Shown: positions 9,299 through 16,893 of the stretch, one piece after another
Layout of the letters: every line of letters starts with the position of its first letter
Numbering within the stretch: the stretch's first letter is position 1
Source: a bacterium
Lineage (GTDB): Bacteria; Planctomycetota; UBA1135; UBA2386
Length of the DNA stretch: 64,000 nucleotides
Direction: 5' to 3'
Assembly (NCBI GenBank): GCA_030432695.1
Contig: JAUILN010000003.1
Coordinates: 434,001 to 498,000 of the forward strand
Position numbers and translations under genes: made by a program
Notes under the pieces: model-generated
The model's database searches: none
The model's input: only the letters and a program-made list of their open reading frames with translations
What the model was told of the DNA's origin: nothing

Positions 9299-10351
9299 AT
9301 GGAGATCACCGATATTCCGGTCGAAGGCTACGAGCGCGTCGTGCGCGCCCGTGATCCCGAATCCGGGCTTCACGCCTTGATCGCGGTCCACGACACCACG
9401 CTCGGGCCCGCGTTGGGCGGCATGCGGATGTGGACCTACGCCTCCGAGGACGAGGCGCTCACCGACGTGCTGCGTCTCTCCAAGGGCATGACCTACAAGT
9501 CGGCCGTCGCCCATACCGGGCTCGGGGGCGGCAAGTCGGTCATCCTGGGCGACCCGAAGCAGATCAAGAGCGAGGCGCTGTTCCTCGCGATGGGGCGGTT
9601 CATCGACTCTTTGGGCGGCAAGTACATCACCGCCGAGGACGTGAACATCACGGTTCCGGACCTCGAGACCGTGCGGCGCTCCACCCGGTACGTCTCGGGC
9701 CTCTCCCGGGAGGACGGCGGCAGCGGCAACCCTTCGCCGTACACCGCCTATGGCGTGTTCCTCGGTCTGAAGGCCGCCTGCGCGTGGAAGTTCGGCACCG
9801 AGGAGCTGAAGGGCCGCAAGGTCTCGGTGCAGGGTGTCGGCGCGACGGGTTCCGAACTGGTGCGTCGGCTCGTGGAGCAGGGCGCCGAGGTGTGGATCAG
9901 CGATCCCAACTCCGAGCGCGTGCAGTCGTTGGTCGATCGCTACGGCGTCACCGCGGTCGAGGCCGATGCGATCTACGGTCTCGATGTCGACGTGTTCGCG
10001 CCCTGTGCGCTCGGCGCGATCCTCAACGACAAGACCATTCCGCAGCTCAAGGCCAAGGTGATCGCGGGTGTCGCGAACAACGTGCTGCACGAGCCGCGGC
10101 ATGGCCACGAGCTGTTCCAGCGGGAGATCCTCTACGCGCCCGACTACGTCATCAATGCCGGTGGCATCATCAACGTGTCGGTCGAGTTCCACGAGGGTGG
10201 CTACGACCAGGACGTCGCGCTGAAGAAGATCGAGCGGATCGACGACGCCCTGCAGGAGATCTGGAAGATCTCCGAAGAGCAGAAGATCCCCGCGAGCGAG
10301 GCCGCCGACCACCTGGCGGAGTCGATCCTCGCCGAGGGTCGGAGCTCCTGA
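9299..10351 (+). CDS. Glu/Leu/Phe/Val dehydrogenase (leucine dehydrogenase-like)
   Basis: 350 residues, the length of leucine dehydrogenases rather than hexameric GDHs. The catalytic region has LGGMRMW, then SKGMTYKSA and LGGGKSVI with the conserved lysines. The Rossmann part begins VQGVGATGSELVRRL. NAGGIINV near residue 285 is typical of the family. It should catalyse reversible NAD+-linked oxidative deamination of branched-chain or related amino acids in the cytoplasm. Start ATG 9299 is preceded by GGAG at 9291-9294; the longer open frame upstream has no homology. Substrate choice cannot be fixed from the sequence. Confidence 0.9.
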   Translation: MEITDIPVEGYERVVRARDPESGLHALIAVHDTTLGPALGGMRMWTYASEDEALTDVLRLSKGMTYKSAVAHTGLGGGKSVILGDPKQIKSEALFLAMGRFIDSLGGKYITAEDVNITVPDLETVRRSTRYVSGLSREDGGSGNPSPYTAYGVFLGLKAACAWKFGTEELKGRKVSVQGVGATGSELVRRLVEQGAEVWISDPNSERVQSLVDRYGVTAVEADAIYGLDVDVFAPCALGAILNDKTIPQLKAKVIAGVANNVLHEPRHGHELFQREILYAPDYVINAGGIINVSVEFHEGGYDQDVALKKIERIDDALQEIWKISEEQKIPASEAADHLAESILAEGRSS

Positions 10352-10380
10352 CGGTGTGCTGCGGCGCGCCTCGACCCGGT

Positions 10381-10417
10381 GCGCGCGACTCGCGCGCCCG
10401 ACTTGCGCGCCCGACTC
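10381..10417. repeat. Three short direct repeats between convergent genes
   Basis: Three copies of GCGCGC(C)CGACT run head to tail in the space between the dehydrogenase stop and the stress-protein stop. The first copy is slightly shorter. Likely a local slippage product; it has no obvious hairpin with a T-run. Confidence 0.4.
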
Positions 10418-10859
10418 AGTGCGCCGGGAAGCAGATCACCGGCACGTGCGCGTGCCGGACGATCGCCTCGGTGACGCTGCCCAGCACCAGCCGTCGCAGG
10501 CCGGTGCGGCCGTGCGTCGAGACCGCGATGTAGGCGGCTCCGCGGTCCCGGGCGACCGAGGTCACACCCTCGGCAACGTCCGCGGCGGCCTCGACGTGGG
10601 ACTCGACCGGCACCTTGGAACCCAGCTTCTTCGCCTCGCTGGCGATCGCCGTCTCCGCGGCTTCGATCAGTTCGCTGGCGTCGGGTGGGATCTGCGCCGG
10701 TGCGAGCGGCGCGCCGTGCGGAACGATCGTGGTGAGTTCCGCGACGTGGACCAGGAGGATGCGGCCGCCCAGCTTCGCCGCAAGGTCGACCGCGGGGTCG
10801 TACGCGCGGGCGGATTCGGCGGAGAAGTCGGTGGTCAGCAGGATCAGGGGGTCGGTCAT
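10416..10859 (-). CDS. Universal stress protein (UspA family)
   Basis: 147 residues, single Usp domain. It opens with ILLTTDFSAESARAYDPAV and ends with the nucleotide-binding loop STHGRTG followed by LGSVTEAIVRHAHVPV, the signature of ATP-binding Usp proteins. It has no membrane segment and is predicted cytoplasmic. ATG 10859 matches the family N-terminus; the longer open frame adds an Arg/Pro-rich extension that is not credible. Confidence 0.9.
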   Translation of the reverse strand: MTDPLILLTTDFSAESARAYDPAVDLAAKLGGRILLVHVAELTTIVPHGAPLAPAQIPPDASELIEAAETAIASEAKKLGSKVPVESHVEAAADVAEGVTSVARDRGAAYIAVSTHGRTGLRRLVLGSVTEAIVRHAHVPVICFPAH

Positions 10860-11014
10860 CTTCAGCCTCGGAGCCCGAGGATACGCGGGTGCGTAGAGGT
10901 CGGGAAGTGTGGCGATCGCGTGAGGTGGACGACGGGAATACGCGTGCGCTGGCCGGCGACCTGCACTGAGTCTGCACGACACCCGGTTCGACCGGGACCC
11001 GTGAGTCCACCTCG

Positions 11015-14000
11015 ATGATCCGAATCCCTGCCCTGCCTCTTCTGCTCCTGCTCGGAACCGGCCTTTGCCCCGCCCAGTCGGTCGTGCGCGATCTCCGTCC
11101 GCCGGGCACCTCCTCGCCGTCGTCGTTCGCCGAGCGCTTCGTCGACCTCGGGACCGGCGTGGCCTGCTTCGTCGCGAGCGACGAGTTCGGGGCCGAACTG
11201 TGGATCACCGATGGCACCGCCGGGGGAACGGCCCCACTCTACGACGTCCGGCCCGGCGCGGACGCGTCGTCGCCCTCGGACCTGACCAGGGTCGGCAGCC
11301 AGCTGTTCTTCGTGGCGATGGGTGAGGGGGTCGGGCGGGAGCTGTGGGTGACCGACGCGACCGTCTCCGGGACCATGCTGCTCGGTGACCTGAATGCGGG
11401 CGCGAGCTCCTCGCTGATCGGGGACCCGGTCGCCTGGCAGGGCGAGCTGTGGTTCTCGGCCTTCGACCCGAGCAGCAATTTCGAGCTGTGGCGGTCGGAC
11501 GGAACTCCCGCGGGAACCCGCCTCGCGGTCGACATCCGGCCGGGAGGTAGCGGTTCGCTGCCGCGGGACCTCACGGCATTCGGCTCGCTCCTGCTGTTCT
11601 CCGCATCCTCGGGCAGCGTCGGTCGGGAGCCGATGGTCAGCGATGGCACCGCAGCTGGCACCTTGCTCCTCGCCGACCTGAACTCCGGTGTCGCTTCGTC
11701 GGATCCGGAGCAGTTCACGGTCGTCGGGAGCCGGGTGTTCTTCGAGGCCGCGGTCACCGGGTCCGGCCGCGAGTTGGTGGTCAGCGACGGGACCTCTGCG
11801 GGGACCTCGATGGTCGCCGACCTGACGTCCGGTCCCGCGAACAGCGATCTCCAGCAGCTCACGGCACTCGGCAGTTCCGGCGTGCTGTTCGTCTTCGACG
11901 ACGGGGTCCACGGAGCCGAGCTCTGGTTCAGCGATGGGACTCCGGCGGGAACGGGTCTCGTCGCCGATATCCAGCCCGGTGCGGCGGGTAGTGCGATCGA
12001 CGAGATGGTGGTCGACCCGAGCGGCGCCTTCGCGGTGTTCGCGGCGGACGACGGCGTGGTCGGTAGCGAGCTTTGGGTCACCGACGGGACCGGTGCAGGG
12101 ACCTTGCGCATCGGCGACCTCGAACCCGGCGCGGCGGGCTCCGATCCGACCGAGATCCGGCATGGTCTCGGCGGCTTCGTGTTCCGGGCCCGCACTGCCG
12201 CCAGCGGCAGCGAGTTGTGGTTCAGCGACGGGACGGCTGCCGGCACCCGCATGGTGCTCGACATCGACCTTGGTCTCGCCAGCAGCACTCCGCGGGAGTT
12301 CGCGATGCTGGGTGGGGCGTTGCTGTTCGTCTGCGACGCGCTCGGGGGCCGCGAACCGTGGATCTCCGACGGCACCGTCGCCGGCACGCGCCAGCTCGCC
12401 GATCTCCACACCGATGCCGGTGACTCGGCGCCGTCCGACGCGATCGAGATCGGTGGGCGCCTGTGGTTCGCCGCCGACGACGGAATCTCCGGGCGCGAAC
12501 CCTGGATCACCGACGCGACGCCGGCCGGCACCGCGATCTTCGCCGACCTCGCGGGGGGCCTCTCCGCATCGAGTCCCCAGGAGCCGGTCACGGCGTCGAC
12601 CGGTGAGGTGTTCTTCTCGGCGACGACGCCTGGCAATGGCCGCGAACTCTGGAAGACCGACGGGACCGCCGCCAACACCGCCCAGGTCGTCGGCATCCGT
12701 CCGGGGCTCGGCAGCACCCCGCGCGGTCTGACTCCGTTCGCCAACGGCGTGCTGTTCGAGGCCAACGACGGCATCGAGGGCGCCGAGCCTTGGTTTTCCG
12801 ACGGCACCGCGGCGGGCACCCGACGTCTGGAGGTGCGCGTCGGCAGCAGTGGCTCGTCACCGACGTCGTTCACCTCGCTCGGCACCCGGGCGGTGTTCTT
12901 CGCCAACGACGGTCCCAGCGGAAACGAGCCGTGGAGCACCGACGGGACCGCGGCGGGAACCGTGGCGCTCGGTGATCTCTACCCCGGAGGCATCTCGTCG
13001 CGCGTCGTCACCGAGGACGCGTTCGCGGTGCTCGGCGGGCTCGCGGTGTTCGCGGCGGTCGCGCCGGGGCTCGGGCAGGAGCTGTTCGTGACCGACGGCA
13101 CGCCTGCAGGCACGGCCCTCCTGCTCGACGTCCGACCGGGCTCGGCCACGGCGGCGGTGGACCATGTGGTCTCCGACGGCTCGCTCGTCTGGTTCTCTGC
13201 CAACGACGGCGTGCACGGCGAGGAGCTGTGGCAGACCGACGGCACGGCGGCCGGCACCCGGATGGCGGTCGACTTCGTGCCGGGCTCGGCCGGCCTGCAG
13301 TTCGAGCGGCTGGTGCCGGCTGCCGGAGTGCTGTTCTTCGTCGCGCGCGACGACGCGCATGGCGCCGAACTGTTCGTCAGTGACGGCACCGTAGCGGGGA
13401 CGCGCCGCGTCGCCGACCTCGCGGTCGGTCCGCTCGACGGGGTACGTGCCGAAACCGTGGTGCCGCTCGGCTCCGGTGCCGGCGTGGTGTTCGCCGGTCA
13501 CGATGGGACCCAGGGCCTGCAGCTGTTCAGCAGCGATGGCAGCACCGTGCGGCGGTTGGGTCGGATCGGCAACTCGGCGGGCCGCGGCGCTGCGGTGCTT
13601 CGCGACATCCGCCCGCTCGGCACCGACCTGTTGTTCGTCTGCGACGACGGCTCCCTCGGTGAAGAGCTGTGGAACTACTCGTTGACCGGTGGTGGCGTGG
13701 CGTTCGTGCAGAACTACGGCCGCGGCTGCTTCGGCACCGGGTTCCGCTATCCGACGATCGCGGCGTCCGGCGGACTGCCGAGCCTGGGCAATGCCGGGTT
13801 CGGCATCGAGATCGGCAACTCCCTGCCGGCGGCGCTGGGCGTCGTGAACCTCGGCTTCGGCCCGGCGAGCCTGGCGATCGGCGGGTGCCGCATCCTCACC
13901 GCGCCACCCACCGTGCCGCTCGCCACGGTGGTGATCGACGCTGCAGGCCGCGCGGTGGTGCCTCTGCCGATCCCCAGCGACCCGGCGCTGGTCGGCGGCG

Positions 14001-14095
14001 GGCTCTACGGCCAGGGTGCCGTGCTCGATCCCGCCGGCGCGCTGCTCGGCGTCGCGGCGCTGACCGACGGGCTGCAGATGGTGCTGGGCAACTGA
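11015..14095 (+). CDS. Large secreted ELWxTDGTxxGT-repeat protein
   Basis: 1026 residues: signal peptide (MIRIPALPLLLLLGTGLCPA), then about sixteen repeats of some 50 residues, each with a line of the form ELWxTDGTxxGT, next to D(I/L)xPG and a hydrophobic strand ending LFF. The period suggests beta-propeller or solenoid blades. From about residue 899 it changes to a C-terminal module: NYGRGCFGTG, a Gly/Leu-rich strand region with a second Cys, then IDAAGRAVVPLPIPSDP and GLYGQGAVLD. That module resembles the ends of other secreted proteins in this window. Probably surface or extracellular; function unknown. A palindrome follows 16 bases after the stop. Confidence 0.85.
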   Translation: MIRIPALPLLLLLGTGLCPAQSVVRDLRPPGTSSPSSFAERFVDLGTGVACFVASDEFGAELWITDGTAGGTAPLYDVRPGADASSPSDLTRVGSQLFFVAMGEGVGRELWVTDATVSGTMLLGDLNAGASSSLIGDPVAWQGELWFSAFDPSSNFELWRSDGTPAGTRLAVDIRPGGSGSLPRDLTAFGSLLLFSASSGSVGREPMVSDGTAAGTLLLADLNSGVASSDPEQFTVVGSRVFFEAAVTGSGRELVVSDGTSAGTSMVADLTSGPANSDLQQLTALGSSGVLFVFDDGVHGAELWFSDGTPAGTGLVADIQPGAAGSAIDEMVVDPSGAFAVFAADDGVVGSELWVTDGTGAGTLRIGDLEPGAAGSDPTEIRHGLGGFVFRARTAASGSELWFSDGTAAGTRMVLDIDLGLASSTPREFAMLGGALLFVCDALGGREPWISDGTVAGTRQLADLHTDAGDSAPSDAIEIGGRLWFAADDGISGREPWITDATPAGTAIFADLAGGLSASSPQEPVTASTGEVFFSATTPGNGRELWKTDGTAANTAQVVGIRPGLGSTPRGLTPFANGVLFEANDGIEGAEPWFSDGTAAGTRRLEVRVGSSGSSPTSFTSLGTRAVFFANDGPSGNEPWSTDGTAAGTVALGDLYPGGISSRVVTEDAFAVLGGLAVFAAVAPGLGQELFVTDGTPAGTALLLDVRPGSATAAVDHVVSDGSLVWFSANDGVHGEELWQTDGTAAGTRMAVDFVPGSAGLQFERLVPAAGVLFFVARDDAHGAELFVSDGTVAGTRRVADLAVGPLDGVRAETVVPLGSGAGVVFAGHDGTQGLQLFSSDGSTVRRLGRIGNSAGRGAAVLRDIRPLGTDLLFVCDDGSLGEELWNYSLTGGGVAFVQNYGRGCFGTGFRYPTIAASGGLPSLGNAGFGIEIGNSLPAALGVVNLGFGPASLAIGGCRILTAPPTVPLATVVIDAAGRAVVPLPIPSDPALVGGGLYGQGAVLDPAGALLGVAALTDGLQMVLGN

Positions 14096-14110
14096 CCGGT
14101 CCCCGCCGTT

Positions 14111-14147
14111 TCTGTCGTGGTTGGTGCCTGGCACCAACTACGACAGA
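14111..14147. repeat. Palindromic repeat, copy 1
   Basis: A 37-base inverted repeat: 18-base arms around a single T, with one mismatch that would be a G-U pair in RNA. The core is GGTGCCTGGCACC. It is identical base for base to copy 3 (60584-60620) and nearly so to copy 2. It lies between two convergent genes and could terminate both. Confidence 0.85.
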
Positions 14148-14170
14148 CTTCTGGTGGTCGGGAGCGAGCG

Positions 14171-15235
14171 TCAGTCCCAGGTGCGCAGCACCGACGCGGC
14201 GCGCTGGGCGATCGCCCCGCGCGGGTCACGGGCGAAGGACTCGAGGAGGAGGCGGATCGTGTCGTCGCGGACGCCGATCATCCCGCACGCGGTGATCGTC
14301 TCGGCGAGGAGCAGCTCGTGGCTCGGGTCGTCCAGGCCGGCGAGCAGGGCGTTGCGGACCAGTCGGTCGTCGCGGACCGCCTCGCCGCGCTGGCCGAGCG
14401 AACGCATGGCGCGGACGCGGTCGCGCGGGTCGTCGGCCCGGAACACCTGCAGGACCAGTCCGGCCACCGCCTCGGGATGCTCGGGGTCGAGGCGGGCGAT
14501 CGCTCGGGCGGCGGCGTCGTGGATCAGGGCGTGGGCGCGCTCGGCTCCAAGCAGCGAGGCGCCGGTCGTCCGTCCCAGATCGAGGCGGATCTGGATCGGA
14601 TGGTCCTGGCTGCGCATCGCTTTCACGAGGCTCGGGATGTGGTGCGCCCCGTTGGCGGCGTCGGCCGCGAACTCGCGGTCGAGGAGGTTCTCGGAGCCGA
14701 GCGAGACATCGGGCCCCTGGTCGGGAGCCGGCAGCGGTTCGACCTGCAGTCGCCGGACGACCCGCAGCAGATCGACTCTGCCGATCAGCACGTGCATCGG
14801 GAACTTGGTCAGCTCGAGGCGCCGCAACGCGGTGCGCAGCGTCTGGAGGTGCTCCGGATCCGACCAGGCGAGACGGCACGCGCAGTCCGCCACCGCACCG
14901 AGCAGGGCGTCGGGCTGCCCGTCCTCCGTTGCGCGGTCCGTGAACAGCTTGAACAGCCGCGGGCTCTGGTCGGCTGCCTCTGGGCCGAGGGCCCGCAGCG
15001 CACGGAGCATCCGGCCCGCGGCGCGCTCGTCCTGGTCGGCGACCGCCTGCTCGAGCGCGGTGGCCAGGGGCTCGGCCGCAGCCCCGCCCGCATCGATGAG
15101 CACGACCAACGCCTCGCGATCGGTCCGATCTCCGTGCAGGCGCTGGATGGCCGCCGCGACGCTCCGGTCGGTGCCCTCCTGCGCGCAGATCGTCGTGGCG
15201 AGGCCGAGGAGTGACGAGAGGAGCGCCGCCTTCAT
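14171..15235 (-). CDS. Secreted HEAT-like helical repeat protein, paralogue A
   Basis: 354 residues with a signal peptide (MKAALLSSLLGLATTICA). The rest is helical, with repeated pairs such as LLRALRALGPEA and RAMRSLGQRG that look like HEAT or armadillo units. It is clearly paralogous to the gene at 15787-16857: both have RTDxEALxxLIDAG near the start and end in AKRAASVLRTW or AQRAASVLRTW. No catalytic residues seen. ATG 15235 starts the signal peptide; the longer frame adds an Arg/Ser-rich stretch that covers the sigma remnant. Confidence 0.8.
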   Translation of the reverse strand: MKAALLSSLLGLATTICAQEGTDRSVAAAIQRLHGDRTDREALVVLIDAGGAAAEPLATALEQAVADQDERAAGRMLRALRALGPEAADQSPRLFKLFTDRATEDGQPDALLGAVADCACRLAWSDPEHLQTLRTALRRLELTKFPMHVLIGRVDLLRVVRRLQVEPLPAPDQGPDVSLGSENLLDREFAADAANGAHHIPSLVKAMRSQDHPIQIRLDLGRTTGASLLGAERAHALIHDAAARAIARLDPEHPEAVAGLVLQVFRADDPRDRVRAMRSLGQRGEAVRDDRLVRNALLAGLDDPSHELLLAETITACGMIGVRDDTIRLLLESFARDPRGAIAQRAASVLRTWD

Positions 15236-15299
15236 GGGGCGGCGAGGATAGCGGGCGGAGCCCGGCAGGCGATCGGGCGGATGTTCCCGGTGGTCGGTC

Positions 15300-15640
15300 G
15301 ACGGCGACGCACGACTACGGGATCGCGATGCGGCGTAGGGTCTCGAGGTCGAAGTGGCGGCGCCGTGGGGATGGCTCGCCATGGGTGCCCCGGCTCGGAC
15401 CGATCGACGCTGCGGATCGCCTGCAGGAAGGTCGACTACACCGGGTCCTGTGGTGAATCCTCGCCGCGTCCGGCACCGGACAGCCGCGGCGCCGAGCGGT
15501 CGAATACCTCGGCCAGGGCATCGGGGTCGCCTCGCATGGCGAAGCGTGCGAACGCCGCGTCGATCGCGTCGTCGGAGTCTTCGGCCGGTCGCTGGGCATC
15601 GCCTGGCACGCCTGCCAGTCGATCCGCACCGCCCGCACCG
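15300..15640 (-). pseudogene. Remnant of an ECF-type sigma factor
   Basis: One minus-strand frame encodes DDAIDAAFARF, then GDPDALAEVFDRSAPRL, the standard N-terminus of ECF sigma factors in this group, and then runs to a stop. In another frame the DNA continues with TFLQAIRSVDRSEPGHPW, which is sigma region 2 after the usual QATFLQAI segment. Some 30 residues between the two are missing and no region 4 is visible. This looks like an internal deletion plus frameshift. Palindrome copy 2 abuts its 5' end. Confidence 0.7.
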
Positions 15641-15645
15641 TTGCA

Positions 15646-15688
15646 GAATCTGTCGTAGTTGGTGCCTGGCACCAACTACGACAGATTC
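15646..15688. repeat. Palindromic repeat, copy 2 (perfect)
   Basis: Perfect 21-base arms flank a single central T. The core GGTGCCTGGCACC is shared with copies 1 and 3. It lies about 100 bases after the stop of the HEAT-like paralogue B and at the 5' end of the sigma remnant. Confidence 0.9.
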
Positions 15689-15736
15689 AGTGAGCCTGTG
15701 ACCGAATCGATCTTACAGGCGCACTTCGTGTCTCTG

Positions 15737-15753
15737 GGGCCGCTGCGCGGCCC
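15737..15753 (-). terminator. Small GC hairpin downstream of paralogue B
   Basis: Perfect 7-base arms (GGGCCGC and its complement) with a 3-base loop, 33 bases past the stop of the minus-strand gene. No T-run. Confidence 0.4.
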
Positions 15754-15756
15754 TGC

Positions 15757-15789
15757 TGAGCGCGCGACTTCGAAAACGTCACACGCTCA
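15757..15789 (-). terminator. Hairpin that contains the stop codon of paralogue B
   Basis: On the minus strand the stop codon TGA starts the arm TGAGCGTGTGAC (15778-15789). It pairs over 12 bases, two of them G-U, with 15757-15768 around a 9-base loop. The gene at 48250-50460 ends in a hairpin of the same design and almost the same sequence. Confidence 0.5.
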
Positions 15790-16857
15790 GTTCCAGGTGC
15801 GCAGCACGGACGCGGCGCGCTTGGCGATCCCGGTGCGCGGATCGTTGGAGAGGACTTCGAGGCGGTTGCGGATCTGGTCGTCGCGCAGGCCGATCGTCCC
15901 GCAGGCGGTGATCGCCTCGGCGAGGAGGTCGTCCGGCACGTCGTCGTCGAGAATCGATCGGAGGGCCTCGAGCACTTCGACTTCGTCGCGGATCGAGTCG
16001 CCTCTACGTGCCAGTGCCATGACCGCCGCGACGCGGGTTCGTGGGGCATCTGCTCCTCGTGTGAGCAGGCAGTGGCCAAGCAGTGCCGCAGGGTGGTCCG
16101 GTGCGATCCGGGCGAGGGACCGTGCGGCGGCCCCTCGGATCATCTCGTCGGCGAGCTGGCCGGGGACCGAGATCGCGGTCCCGAGGTTGCGGTAGGAGAT
16201 CTTCGACTCGGTCGGATGGTCGCCGCCCTCGATCGCCGCGACGAGTGCGGGAACGACGGTCTCGCCGTCCCGCCAGGCGAGCTCCGCGGCGAGTTCGCGG
16301 TCCATCAGGTCGGGCGCGGCGAGGGTGGCCTCCGGCCGGGTGGGGTCCTGCGGATCGGCAGCGATCGAGAGCCGGCGGAGCAGGCGGTGTTGGTCGTTGC
16401 CGCCGGTCAGCAGAAAGAACTTGTTCGCCTCGTAGAGCTCGTCGACCGTCTCGCGGAGCTTCGGCATCTCCGCCGGAGCGAGCCAGACCAGCTTCGCCAG
16501 GGTGCGGGTCAGGTCCAATCGCACAGCAGTGCTCCGCCCACCGGTCTCCTGGATGTTCGCGCCGAACAGCTGCATCAGGACCGGGGAGCGTCGCGCCGCG
16601 GGCTCGCCGATGGCGCGCAGCACCCGCAGGATGCGCCGGGCCTGCTCGTCGCGGTCTTGGGCGAGCGCCGACTCCAGCGCGGCGAGCAGCGGGTCGACCG
16701 CCGCGTCACCCGCGTCGATCAACGCACCGAGCGCCTCGTGGTCGGTGCGCTCACCGCGGAGTCTGCCGATCGCTGTGGGGATCGCTTCCGCATCGGGTGT
16801 CTGCGCGAGCAGGCCCGGTCCGAGGCAGAGGCTCGCCAGCGCCAGTCCGGCCTTCAT
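15787..16857 (-). CDS. Secreted HEAT-like helical repeat protein, paralogue B
   Basis: 356 residues with a signal peptide (MKAGLALASLCLGPGLLA). Body and C-terminus match paralogue A at 14171-15235; the shared blocks are RTDHEALGALIDAG, ILRVLRAIGEPA and the last 15 residues. Both copies are on the same strand with the sigma remnant between them, so this looks like a tandem duplication with later insertion or decay. ATG 16857 was preferred; a GTG three codons upstream is also possible. Confidence 0.8.
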   Translation of the reverse strand: MKAGLALASLCLGPGLLAQTPDAEAIPTAIGRLRGERTDHEALGALIDAGDAAVDPLLAALESALAQDRDEQARRILRVLRAIGEPAARRSPVLMQLFGANIQETGGRSTAVRLDLTRTLAKLVWLAPAEMPKLRETVDELYEANKFFLLTGGNDQHRLLRRLSIAADPQDPTRPEATLAAPDLMDRELAAELAWRDGETVVPALVAAIEGGDHPTESKISYRNLGTAISVPGQLADEMIRGAAARSLARIAPDHPAALLGHCLLTRGADAPRTRVAAVMALARRGDSIRDEVEVLEALRSILDDDVPDDLLAEAITACGTIGLRDDQIRNRLEVLSNDPRTGIAKRAASVLRTWN

Positions 16858-16893
16858 GCCGATCACGATAACCGGGGCTACCGAGAGGTAGCC

